Shown here piece after piece: positions 1-7,229 of a stretch of 48,689 bases of DNA. The stretch lies in NCBI GenBank assembly GCA_947643715.1, contig CANRXB010000018.1, positions 1 to 48,689 on the forward strand, read 5' to 3'. Numbering within the stretch: the stretch's first letter is position 1; every line of letters starts with the position of its first letter. The translations under genes were made by a program, and so were the position numbers. This stretch comes from an uncultured bacterium (GTDB lineage Bacteria > Bacillota > Clostridia > Oscillospirales > Oscillospiraceae). The notes under the pieces are model-generated. The model made no database searches. It had not been told where the DNA came from and was given only the letters and a program-made list of their open reading frames with translations.

Positions 1-14
1 CAGCGAACTTTGTC

Positions 15-43
15 ATCTTACCACACTCAGTCGCTCTTGTCAA
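15..43 (-). promoter_or_regulatory. Leftward sigma-A promoter, proximal of a tandem pair
   Basis: On the minus strand TTGACA (43-38) is followed after 17 bp by TAAGAT (20-15). A-rich tracts lie just upstream. With the second promoter at 119-147 it forms a tandem pair firing off the left edge, an arrangement typical of rRNA or tRNA operons. No gene is visible in 1-228; the stretch is T-rich on the plus strand and appears to be promoter DNA. The boxes are seen directly; the rRNA assignment is inference. Confidence 0.65.
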
Positions 44-118
44 GTGCTTTTTTCGCTTCCCATCAAACTTTTTTATCAGTTCTTTTTGGGATCTTGCCTC
101 GCGGCTGAGCGCTCAGTT

Positions 119-147
119 AATATACCAAACACGGCGGCGATTGTCAA
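119..147 (-). promoter_or_regulatory. Leftward sigma-A promoter, distal of a tandem pair
   Basis: On the minus strand TTGACA (147-142) and TATATT (124-119) are separated by exactly 17 bp. The DNA upstream of the -35 box (about 148-180) carries phased A-tracts on the minus strand, resembling an UP element. It points the same way as the promoter at 15-43, about 104 bp downstream. Confidence 0.65.
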
Positions 148-228
148 CACCTTTTTTGATTTTTTCTGTCTTTTTTCTTCAGGCCCTCTCTGCCACAATA
201 TATCGTGTCCCGCAGCAGCACCAGACCA

Positions 229-1158
229 CTATTCCTTCTCTTTTGGCGGGAGCACCATGGTCAGCACCGCCAATACCAAGCACCCGGCCGGCAGTACGGC
301 CTGGGGCAGCGCCTGCGTCGCCCCGGTGAGGGCCACCCCCAAAGCGACCAATACGGCCGCTCCAGGCCAGTAGCCATCCCCCCAGCCCCGAGCCAGCAGC
401 CCAGCCAAGGTCAGATCAGGCAGCAGCCAGACGGCGGAGATCAGCCCTTCCAGCCGCGCGCTCTCCCCCAGCAGCCCCGCCGCAGCGAAAAAGGGCCCCT
501 CCAGCAAGACCGCCACTCCAGGGCTGAGCAGTCCCGTCGTCAGCAGGCTCAGCGCAGCGCTCAGCAGCCCCAGCGCCCCCAGCCAGACCAGTCCATGTCC
601 CGGTCGTTCCGGCCCTGCTTTCACTTTATATAGATATGGGAGGACGAACAGCCCCGTGGACATCGTGAGCGCCCCTGCCAGCAGGGATCCCTGCCAGCTC
701 CCTACGGGCTGCATCGCCCACCGCCAGTCCATCCTGGGCAGTCCCAGCAGGAGGATGACCGCCGTCACCGCCAGCATGGCCAGCCAGAAGATCTCCACCG
801 CACGGAAGAACGCGGCCGTTTTCCCCAGCCCCATCCATATCAAGGGCAGCGCCAGCAACACCAGCAGCCAGCCCGGGCCGCCCCCTTCGCCTGACGCCTG
901 CTGGACGCGCAGCGCGGCACGGCGCAGCACGTCCGCCATGAGCAGGACGGCCCAGGCCCTATATGCCACCTCTAAAACAGGGTGGAGCCGTCCCCTGCCC
1001 ACCCGGAGCAGCAGCAGCCAGCCCGCGGCGACCCCGATGGCGCCAGCCGCCAGCAGCCATCGCCAGTCCGCCAGGCCGGCCCCCGCGGCGGCTGTGGACA
1101 GCCCGCCCACCAATACCGCCACCCAGATCTGCCGCGCAGAGAGCAACTCGCTTTTCAT
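229..1158 (-). CDS. Spore germination permease, GerAB/GerB-like
   Basis: A hydrophobic protein of 309 aa with about 8-10 predicted membrane segments and few charged residues, apart from a basic loop near residue 180. Position and character fit the B subunit of a GerA-type germinant receptor, an APC-superfamily-like transporter of the inner spore membrane that binds the germinant. It is shorter than the usual roughly 360 aa. Its ATG overlaps the stop of the C-subunit gene by 4 bp (ATGA), so translation is probably coupled. It is the last gene of the ger operon. The family call rests mainly on operon context, because the sequence is divergent. Confidence 0.72.
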   Translation of the reverse strand: MKSELLSARQIWVAVLVGGLSTAAAGAGLADWRWLLAAGAIGVAAGWLLLLRVGRGRLHPVLEVAYRAWAVLLMADVLRRAALRVQQASGEGGGPGWLLVLLALPLIWMGLGKTAAFFRAVEIFWLAMLAVTAVILLLGLPRMDWRWAMQPVGSWQGSLLAGALTMSTGLFVLPYLYKVKAGPERPGHGLVWLGALGLLSAALSLLTTGLLSPGVAVLLEGPFFAAAGLLGESARLEGLISAVWLLPDLTLAGLLARGWGDGYWPGAAVLVALGVALTGATQALPQAVLPAGCLVLAVLTMVLPPKEKE

Positions 1159-1712
1159 GTCGCCGTCCTCCGATCTTCCCAGTCGATGACCGAGGGCTTC
1201 CCTCCCGCCAGCAGAGGCAAGCTGAGGGCCTCGCCCGCTTCCAGTGCGGCGAGCGCCTCCACCACCGTGGGCGCTCCCATCTCCTGACGGGCGAGCAGAT
1301 CCAGCCCGGCGGCCGGATCCTCACAGCCGTCGAGCAGGTCTGCCGCCCCTGTCTCCGCCAGCCATACCGTGGCGGACGCGCCCAATTCCTCATTGCGCAG
1401 CACGGCCAGCAGCACTTCCTCCAGCGCCACGTCCCGCCCCACGACCAGATACGAGACACTGGTGAGGGACAGCTCCTCTTCCCCCGACCACGGCAGGGCC
1501 TCCAGGGCCTGGGCGAAGTCCGCGCCGGTGGAGCGTCCCCGGCTCTGCCCTCCCTGGCCGTCCCCGCCACTCACCGCCGTCAGCGTGACCGGGTCGGCCC
1601 CGTCCACCCCCAGCACCCGTACCAGGGCCAGCCCCTCCGGCTCTTGGGACGCCGGACGCCAGCCCGCCAGCAGCACAGCCAGCCCTATGGCCAGCAAAAG
1701 CCATTTCCTCAC
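1155..1712 (-). CDS. Short GerAC-like germination protein lacking the lipobox cysteine
   Basis: The start is GTG at 1712, preceded by AGGAGG and overlapping the gerA stop by 4 bp (GTGA). The product has 185 aa, about half the usual Ger(x)C length. Its N-terminus is a signal-like helix ending LLAGW, followed by a segment resembling the start of Ger(x)C proteins (LALVRVLGVDG). In the family, a lipid-modified Cys normally stands between that Gly and Trp (G-C-W); here it is absent. The C-terminal germinant-receptor domain also appears to be missing. The protein may be held by an uncleaved signal helix. Identity is inferred from the N-terminal pattern and operon position. Confidence 0.65.
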   Translation of the reverse strand: MRKWLLLAIGLAVLLAGWRPASQEPEGLALVRVLGVDGADPVTLTAVSGGDGQGGQSRGRSTGADFAQALEALPWSGEEELSLTSVSYLVVGRDVALEEVLLAVLRNEELGASATVWLAETGAADLLDGCEDPAAGLDLLARQEMGAPTVVEALAALEAGEALSLPLLAGGKPSVIDWEDRRTAT

Positions 1713-3229
1713 CCTTGGTTCCTCCTGTTCTCGGTGTTGAGATGATCGGGCCGGGTCTTGACCTCGGGCAGCGGCTCTCGGAGCACCACATGCCCCTCCT
1801 TCTGCCGCCCCGCGTTGGACGCGAAGGGCGTGAGGTACGCCACGCCGAAGGTCTCCAGCCGGGCCAGCCGGTACACCAGCGACATCCCCGCCAGCACCAG
1901 GCCCGTCGATCCCAGCAGCCCGCCCGCCACGGTGAGCCCGAAGCGCCAGATCCGCAGCGCGCCGGCGAAGTCCTGGCTGGGGGCGGTGTAGCCCGCGATG
2001 CCCGCGATGGCCACCACCACCAGCACGGCGGGGGAGACCAGCTTGGCCTCCACCGCCGCAGAGCCCACCACCAGCCCGCCCAGGATGGACACCGTCTGCC
2101 CGATGGAGGAGGGCAGGCGCAGGCCGGCCTCCTGCAGCACCTCGAAGGCCAGCAGCATCACCAGCACCTCGGTCAGCGTGGAGAAGGGCACGTCCGCCTT
2201 GGCCGCGATGATGGACAGCGTGAGCTTCACCGGGATGAGCTCCGGATCGAACAGCACCGCCGCGACATAGAGCCCGGGCAGGAACAGGGTGATGAGCATA
2301 CACACGTACCGCAGCACCGACAGCGCTCCCGCCACCGCCCAGCTCGTGCTGCGGTCCTGGCCAGTGCGGAAAAAGCTGTCCAGGGTGGCGGGGAACAGCC
2401 AGCCCATGGGGATGCCGTCCACCAGCACGCCCACCCGGCCCTCCGCCAGCCCGGTGCAGAACCGGTCGGGCCGCTCGGTGTAGGCCGTCAGCGGGAAGGA
2501 GGTATGGCTCTCGTCCGTCACATACTGCTCCAGGCTGCCTGTCGTCACCAGCGCGTCGATGTCGATGGCCTCCAGCCGCTGCTTCACCTGGGCCGCCAGA
2601 GCGGGATCGGCGATGCCCTCCACATATACCACATCCACCGGGGTGACGGACCGGCGCCCCACGATCTGCTCCTCGATCTTCAGCTCCGGGGCCCGGAACC
2701 GCCGCCGTATCAGCGAGGTGTTGGTGCGCAGGCTCTCCACGAAGGAGTCCCTGGCCCCCTTCACGTCCGGCTCGTTCTCCGGACTGGACACGGACCGTTT
2801 CTCCTCCGTGGCGGCGGACAGGGTGAGCGCCTGTCCTTTCCCGGGGAAGAACAGGGCCACCGACCCGTCGATGAGGTCGAAGATCACCTGATCCGCCGTG
2901 TCCCGCACCTGGACGGACAGGGTGTACAGCCCACCGTTGGCCATGAGGTCGAAGGCGGCGTCCATGTCGGGGGCGGTCCGCAGCGCCTCGTTCTGGGCCA
3001 GCGGCCGCAGCACGTAGTCGCACGCCCGCTCATTTCGCACCTGCCCCGCGATGAACAGCATCTCCACCTGCCGGGCCGGGTCGTTGTTCAGATAGAGGAC
3101 CCGGCGGTCGAAGTCGGCGCACCGGTCGAACACCTTGGCGATGGCGTCCGCCGTGACAGGGCAGTCGAACCTGGGCTCCTGCCGCGGGTGCGGGGGCGGC
3201 ACATCCTTTTTCGTACCGAAGATACCCAT
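1709..3229 (-). CDS. Spore germination protein GerA family, A subunit
   Basis: 506 aa, the normal family length. A soluble N-terminal domain (about residues 30-260) includes EGIADPALAAQVKQRLEAID, and a membrane domain follows (about 270-470) with GRVGVLVDGIPMGWLFPAT and PSSIGQTVSILGGLVVG, both typical of GerA/SpoVAF proteins. It forms the A subunit of the germinant receptor. The ATG at 3229 is chosen because GGAGG lies just upstream; an extension to 3283 has no ribosome site. First gene of a three-gene operon in A-C-B order with 4-bp overlaps. Expression is expected in the forespore, but no sigma-G promoter was confidently seen. Confidence 0.9.
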   Translation of the reverse strand: MGIFGTKKDVPPPHPRQEPRFDCPVTADAIAKVFDRCADFDRRVLYLNNDPARQVEMLFIAGQVRNERACDYVLRPLAQNEALRTAPDMDAAFDLMANGGLYTLSVQVRDTADQVIFDLIDGSVALFFPGKGQALTLSAATEEKRSVSSPENEPDVKGARDSFVESLRTNTSLIRRRFRAPELKIEEQIVGRRSVTPVDVVYVEGIADPALAAQVKQRLEAIDIDALVTTGSLEQYVTDESHTSFPLTAYTERPDRFCTGLAEGRVGVLVDGIPMGWLFPATLDSFFRTGQDRSTSWAVAGALSVLRYVCMLITLFLPGLYVAAVLFDPELIPVKLTLSIIAAKADVPFSTLTEVLVMLLAFEVLQEAGLRLPSSIGQTVSILGGLVVGSAAVEAKLVSPAVLVVVAIAGIAGYTAPSQDFAGALRIWRFGLTVAGGLLGSTGLVLAGMSLVYRLARLETFGVAYLTPFASNAGRQKEGHVVLREPLPEVKTRPDHLNTENRRNQG

Positions 3230-3315
3230 CGTCCCGCCTCCTTTCCCATCCAGTATCCCGGCCCGGGCCAAAAATATGCACATGGAAAATATATGCCGTA
3301 AACGTGAAATTTTTC

Positions 3316-3344
3316 TTTACAAAGTGGTGAAACTATGATATGCT
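3316..3344 (+). promoter_or_regulatory. Sigma-A promoter of rpsO
   Basis: TTTACA (3316-3321), 17-bp spacer, TATGCT (3339-3344). It lies in the divergent gap between the ger operon and rpsO and predicts a leader of about 115 nt. Confidence 0.6.
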
Positions 3345-3350
3345 TTGCCC

Positions 3351-3466
3351 GAACGTCCGACAGGACGCTCCCGCCTGCTTAGTTCCGGGGCATGGCCCGC
3401 TCTACGCGGGGCTTCACCCGCCCGGTACTCAGCGGCTGGGGAATAAAAGGAAAGGTGGAACCTCCC
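3351..3466 (+). promoter_or_regulatory. Structured 5' leader of rpsO, possible S15 autoregulatory site
   Basis: The leader holds short hairpins (CGTCC/GGACG near 3355-3368 and CCCGC/GCGGG near 3408-3422) and ends in the rpsO ribosome site. S15 represses its own translation in several phyla through leader structures; that this leader does so is inference. Confidence 0.3.
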
Positions 3467-3733
3467 ATGATCCGCAAAGATCAAAAGACGGCCGTCATCG
3501 AGGCCAACCGCACCCACGGTACCGACACCGGCTCTCCCGAGGTGCAGATCGCGATCCTCACCGCCCGCATCCAGGAGCTCACCGAGCACCTGCGCGTGCA
3601 CATCCACGACAACCACAGCCGCCGCGGCCTGTACAAGATGATCGGTAAGCGCCGCAAGCTGCTGGACTACCTGGCGAAGAAGGACATCGAGCGCTACCGC
3701 GCCATCATCGCCAAGCTGGGCATCAGAAAGTAA
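3467..3733 (+). CDS. rpsO: 30S ribosomal protein S15
   Basis: 88 aa, standard length. It has the S15 signature ([14 protein letters not shown], then [20 protein letters not shown]). S15 binds the 16S rRNA central domain early in 30S assembly. The ATG at 3467 follows AAAGGTGG; upstream in-frame starts lack a ribosome site and are not conserved. A structured element begins directly after the stop codon. rpsO and pnp lie near each other as in many bacteria, here separated by a small gene. Confidence 0.98.
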   Translation: MIRKDQKTAVIEANRTHGTDTGSPEVQIAILTARIQELTEHLRVHIHDNHSRRGLYKMIGKRRKLLDYLAKKDIERYRAIIAKLGIRK

Positions 3734-3868
3734 GAAGCGCGGGGATCGGCCCATGGGGGCAGATGCACCGAAGCGAGGACGAACGCCCAAGGCCCACATG
3801 GTGGGACTGGATCTTGTCCAAGTCGGAGGGAGCCGCCCCGTATGATGGGCCCGACCCGAGCGTGACGA
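3734..3868 (+). ncRNA. Structured intergenic element, copy A (rpsO 3' side)
   Basis: The element begins immediately after the rpsO stop with GAAGCGCGG (3734-3742). An outer helix pairs 3746-3754 with 3845-3854. An inner hairpin CCCAC-ATG-GTGGG (3793-3805) is followed by GGATCTTGTCCAAGTCG (3809-3825), then GAGCCGCC, and the element ends AGCGTGACGA (3859-3868). The same layout occurs at 4313-4449 with different paired bases but the same unpaired motifs. It could be a structured RNA, a 3' UTR element or a mobile repeat; I do not recognise a named family. Confidence 0.5.
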
Positions 3869-3886
3869 TGCCCGTTACCGTAAACA

Positions 3887-3913
3887 AGGGGCGGCGGGAT
3901 GACCGCCGCCCCT
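3887..3913 (+). other. GC-rich hairpin before the small membrane protein gene
   Basis: An 11-bp stem pairs AGGGGCGGCGG (3887-3897) with CCGCCGCCCCT (3903-3913). No T-run follows, so it is not a classical terminator. It ends 11 bp before the ribosome site of the next gene and may mark an mRNA end or processing point. Confidence 0.4.
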
Positions 3914-3938
3914 GTCCCCGTCCTAGAGGATGTTGCCC

Positions 3939-4226
3939 ATGGATCTTCTCGCCGAAATTTTGATGGAAATGCTGGGAACGGCCATCGTGGAGGGCGGCGT
4001 GTCCGCCGCCTTTGACCGCCGCCGCCCCGCTTGGCTGCGGGTCCTCGTCCTGGCGGTGCTGGGGCTGTTCTGCGCCGCCGTGTTCGCGGTGATCCTGCTG
4101 GTGGGCGTCGGCTCTCTGCCCGACCTCCCGCTGATCGCCCTGTTCCTGTTCGCCCTGGACGCGGTTTGGGTATCCCTCTGCGTCCGGCGGTCCTGCAAGA
4201 TCCTGCGCACTTTCTCCCGCAAATAG
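3939..4226 (+). CDS. Small two-helix membrane protein, unknown function
   Basis: 95 aa. A short amphipathic N-terminus is followed by basic residues (DRRRPAWLR) and two hydrophobic helices (about residues 34-56 and 60-78), with a basic tail RRSCKILRTFSRK. The second of two in-frame ATGs (3939) is preferred because AGAGGA lies 8 bp upstream; the first (3930) overlaps that site. No family is recognised. It sits alone between rpsO and pnp, flanked on both sides by copies of the same structured element. Confidence 0.6.
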   Translation: MDLLAEILMEMLGTAIVEGGVSAAFDRRRPAWLRVLVLAVLGLFCAAVFAVILLVGVGSLPDLPLIALFLFALDAVWVSLCVRRSCKILRTFSRK

Positions 4227-4250
4227 TCCCTTCCTCCCATGGAGCCGCCG

Positions 4251-4313
4251 CCTTTTTAGCAGTTGAACATGGGTCCTGCCAATAGGCGGGGCTTATGTTC
4301 AAGTGCTAAAAGG
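4251..4313 (+). repeat. Long imperfect inverted repeat
   Basis: Left arm 4251-4270 (CCTTTTTAGCAGTTGAACAT) pairs with right arm 4295-4313 (ATGTTCAAGTGCTAAAAGG) with one mismatch and one extra base; the loop has its own short stem CTGCC-AATA-GGCGG. It lies downstream of the small membrane gene and abuts element copy B. It lacks a 3' T-run. It may be an RNA hairpin or the end of an inserted element. Confidence 0.55.
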
Positions 4314-4449
4314 AAGCGCGGAGAAGCGGTCAGCGAGGGAGCTTGGAACGGAGCGAAGGCAAAAACCGGCCGCCGCAAAGCGGAGGCGGATCTTGCCCGA
4401 GTCGAAGTGAAAGCGACCGAGCCGCCCTGACCGCTTCGCAGCGTGACAA
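4313..4449 (+). ncRNA. Structured intergenic element, copy B (pnp leader)
   Basis: Same architecture as the copy at 3734-3868: GAAGCGCGG (4313-4321); an 11-bp outer helix GAAGCGGTCAG (4323-4333) with CTGACCGCTTC (4427-4437); inner hairpin CCGC-AAA-GCGG (4373-4383); GGATCTTGCCCGAGTCG (4388-4404, 15 of 17 identical to copy A); GAGCCGCC; and AGCGTGACAA (4440-4449). Both helices differ in sequence from copy A while remaining paired. It lies in the probable leader of pnp, 42 bp before the start codon. Confidence 0.5.
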
Positions 4450-4491
4450 GGCAGCTCCCACGTCATTCACAACACGAAAGGAGCTCACCTA

Positions 4492-6642
4492 ATGTCGACC
4501 GTCATCACTCACAAGCAATTCTCCAACGAGCGCACCTGGACCATGGACCTGTGCGGCCGTCCGCTGAAGATCGAGATGGGCAAGGTGGCCGAGCTGGCCA
4601 CCGCCTCCGCCCTGGTCACCTATGGCGAGACCACCGTACTGGTGGCCGTCACCGTCTCTCCCCGTCCTCGGGACGGCATCGATTTCTTCCCCCTGTCCGT
4701 GGATTTCGAGGAAAAGCTGTACGCCGTGGGCCGCATCCCCGGCAGCTTCATGCGCCGCGAGGGCCAGCCCTCCCTGCCCGCCGTGCTGGCCGGGCGGGTC
4801 ATCGACCGCTCCATCCGCCCCCTGTTCCCCTACGACTTCCGCAACGACGTGGTGTGCACCTGCACCGTCATGAGCGTGGACCGGGACTGCTCTCCCGAGG
4901 TCACCGCCATGATCGGCGTGTCCGCCTGCCTGGCCGTGTCCTGCATCCCCTGGGCGGGCCCCATCGGCTGCCTGGAGATGGGCTACGTGGACGGCCAGCT
5001 GGTCTACAACCCCACCAAGGAGCAGAAGCACAGCTCTCAGCTGGACCTGACCGTGGCCGCCACGGCGGGCAAGGTCATCATGATCGAGGCGGGCGCCAAG
5101 GAGCTGCCCGACGCCATCATGTACGACGCCATCCTCAAGGCCCATGAGGAGATCCAGAAGCAGGTGGCGCTCATCGACCGGCTGGTGAGCGAGGTCGGCA
5201 AGGAGAAGATGACCTACGACCACGCCGCCTTCGATCAGGAGCTGTTCGACAAGATCGTCGCCGACTTCATGGACGAGGCCAAGGCCGCTATGGACACCGA
5301 CGACAAGAACGTCCGGGAAGAGCGCTGGAACGCCATGATTGAGAAGTGGCACGAGAAGTACCTCGAGGACCACCCCGACATGGACCAGTACCTGGAGGAG
5401 ATCACCTATAAGTTCCAGAAGAAGATCGTGAAGGCGTGGCTCCTGGAGGGCCACCGCGTGGACGGCCGCGCCAAGAACGAGATCCGTCCCCTGGCCGCGC
5501 AGGTGGGGCTCCTGCCCCGCGTCCACGGCTCCGGCCTGTTCACCCGCGGCCAGACCCAGGTGCTGTCCATCTGCACCTTGAACACCCTCTCCGCTTCCCA
5601 GAAGCTGGACACCATCTGGGAGGAAGAGGAGAAGCGGTATATGCACCACTACAACTTCCCCGCCTTCTCCACCGGCGAAGCCCGGGCCGCCCGGTCCACC
5701 AACCGCCGGGAGAAGGGCCACGGCGCCCTGGCGGAACGGGCCCTGGAGCCCGTCATCCCCAGCGCGGAGCAGTTCCCCTACGCCATCCGGGTGGTGTCCG
5801 AGGTGCTCTCTTCCAACGGCTCCACCTCCCAGGGCTCCATCTGCGGCTCCACCCTGGCCCTGATGGACGCCGGCGTGCCCATCAAGGCCCCGGTGGCCGG
5901 CATCTCCTGCGGCCTGATCCAGGACGACAACGGCGGCTTCACCACCTTCATCGACATCCAGGGCGTGGAGGACTTCCACGGCGAGATGGACTTCAAGGTG
6001 GCGGGCACCAAGAAGGGCATCACCGCCATCCAGATGGACATCAAGAACGACGGCCTCAGCCACGCCATCATCAAAGAGGCCCTGGACATCACCAAGGACG
6101 CCCGTTTCGCCATCCTGGACGAGATCATGCTGCCCTGCATCTCCACGCCCCGGTCCGAGGTGAGCCGCTACGCGCCCAAGATGATCACCGTGAAGATCGA
6201 CCCGGACAAGATCCGGGAGGTCATCGGCAAGGGCGGCGCTGTCATCCAGAAGATCACCGCCGAGTCCGGCGCCCAGATCGACATCGAGGATGACGGCACC
6301 ATCCACATCGCCTCCCCCAACGCCGAGTCCTGCGCCATCGCCAAGAAGATGATCGACACCATCGTTTTCGTCCCCGAGGTGGGCGCGCTGTACTACGGCA
6401 AGGTAGTGCGGATCCTCCAGTTCGGCGCGTTCGTGGAGTTGGCCCCCGGCAAGGACGGCATGGTCCACATCTCCAAGCTGGCCAACCACCGGGTGGCCAA
6501 GGTGGAGGACGTGATCAACGTCGGCGACATGATCTGGGTGAAGGTCACCGACATCGATGAAAAGGGCCGGGTCAACCTTTCCTACAAGGATGCCCTTCGG
6601 GAGATCGAGGCCAAGAAGGACGCGGGCGAGCAGGTGAAATAA
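4492..6642 (+). CDS. pnp: Polynucleotide phosphorylase
   Basis: 716 aa, full length. PNPase degrades RNA 3'-5' with phosphate and works in mRNA turnover. Two RNase PH-like domains are joined by a helical linker (about residues 240-320); the second carries STSQGSICGSTLALMDAG. A KH domain follows with VIGKGGAVIQKI (about 573-584), then an S1 domain (about 635-702, YYGKVVRILQFGAFVEL). The ATG follows GAAAGGAG. Other bacterial pnp genes are controlled post-transcriptionally through their leader; here the leader holds structured element B. A parS-like site and a hairpin follow the stop. Confidence 0.98.
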   Translation: MSTVITHKQFSNERTWTMDLCGRPLKIEMGKVAELATASALVTYGETTVLVAVTVSPRPRDGIDFFPLSVDFEEKLYAVGRIPGSFMRREGQPSLPAVLAGRVIDRSIRPLFPYDFRNDVVCTCTVMSVDRDCSPEVTAMIGVSACLAVSCIPWAGPIGCLEMGYVDGQLVYNPTKEQKHSSQLDLTVAATAGKVIMIEAGAKELPDAIMYDAILKAHEEIQKQVALIDRLVSEVGKEKMTYDHAAFDQELFDKIVADFMDEAKAAMDTDDKNVREERWNAMIEKWHEKYLEDHPDMDQYLEEITYKFQKKIVKAWLLEGHRVDGRAKNEIRPLAAQVGLLPRVHGSGLFTRGQTQVLSICTLNTLSASQKLDTIWEEEEKRYMHHYNFPAFSTGEARAARSTNRREKGHGALAERALEPVIPSAEQFPYAIRVVSEVLSSNGSTSQGSICGSTLALMDAGVPIKAPVAGISCGLIQDDNGGFTTFIDIQGVEDFHGEMDFKVAGTKKGITAIQMDIKNDGLSHAIIKEALDITKDARFAILDEIMLPCISTPRSEVSRYAPKMITVKIDPDKIREVIGKGGAVIQKITAESGAQIDIEDDGTIHIASPNAESCAIAKKMIDTIVFVPEVGALYYGKVVRILQFGAFVELAPGKDGMVHISKLANHRVAKVEDVINVGDMIWVKVTDIDEKGRVNLSYKDALREIEAKKDAGEQVK

Positions 6643-6652
6643 TTAGAATATG

Positions 6653-6668
6653 TGTTTCATGTGAAACA
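6653..6668 (+). promoter_or_regulatory. parS: parS-like centromere site for ParB/Spo0J
   Basis: TGTTTCATGTGAAACA differs from the Bacillus parS consensus TGTTTCACGTGAAACA at one central base. It lies intergenically between pnp and the next gene, about 36-37 kb from dnaA-dnaN, matching the known origin-proximal clustering of parS. No second copy was seen in the window, and parA/parB are not in it. Confidence 0.75.
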
Positions 6669-6671
6669 TTT

Positions 6672-6703
6672 GAACAGGGGGCGGCTTGGGTCGCCCCCTG
6701 TTC
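6672..6703 (+). terminator. Terminator-like hairpin after pnp
   Basis: A 12-bp stem pairs GAACAGGGGGCG (6672-6683) with CGCCCCCTGTTC (6692-6703) around an 8-nt loop. No U-tract follows, so it may stabilise the 3' end rather than terminate by itself. Confidence 0.5.
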
Positions 6704-6722
6704 ATCCATAGGGAGGGATCTC

Positions 6723-7214
6723 ATGCTGTACTTACAGAAAGCCGCCCGCACCGACGGGCGGGACGTATACGAAATGCTCCAGCGGATCCCGGATACGCCG
6801 TTTTTGGATGCCAGCTACCAGATGGCGTGGGAGGATTTCCCCAACTGGGTGGCCCACCGGGTGGAGATGGCGGACGGCGTCGGGCTGCCGGAGGGCTGGG
6901 TGCCCTCAACCACTTTTTGGCTGATGGACGACAGCGTTCCCGTGGCCTTGAGCTGTCTCCGCCACCGTCTCACCGACGCCCTGCGGGAAGGCGGCGGCAG
7001 CATCGGTTACGCGGTGGACGCCACCAAGCGGAAAATGGGCTACGGCAAGGCCCTGCTGGAGCTGATGATCCAGGAGGCCCGGCGCATGGGCATCACGGAG
7101 GAACTGCTGGTGACGATCCATCCGGACAATATCCCCTCCCGGCGGGTAGCGGAGGCCAACGGGGGAGTGCTGCGCCGGGAGACGGCGGAGCGTGTCTACT
7201 ACTGGTTTGCGTAA
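6723..7214 (+). CDS. GNAT family N-acetyltransferase
   Basis: 163 aa, a single GNAT domain. The acetyl-CoA loop is KRKMGYGKALLELMI (about residues 101-115), followed by TIHPDNIPSRRVAEANGG, the usual Asn-x-Ser/Ala-x-x-x-x-x-x-x-x-G helix. The substrate cannot be read. The start follows AGGGAGG, and the next gene begins 15 bp after the stop, so the two are probably cotranscribed. Confidence 0.88.
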   Translation: MLYLQKAARTDGRDVYEMLQRIPDTPFLDASYQMAWEDFPNWVAHRVEMADGVGLPEGWVPSTTFWLMDDSVPVALSCLRHRLTDALREGGGSIGYAVDATKRKMGYGKALLELMIQEARRMGITEELLVTIHPDNIPSRRVAEANGGVLRRETAERVYYWFA

Positions 7215-7229
7215 AAGGCGGGAGGACAG

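Noticed and set aside
1155-3023. Leftward open frame of 622 codons across gerA and the C subunit
   Set aside because: Its first two thirds are a frame-shifted shadow of gerA. Only the part from the GTG at 1712 is a real gene, so no fusion is proposed.
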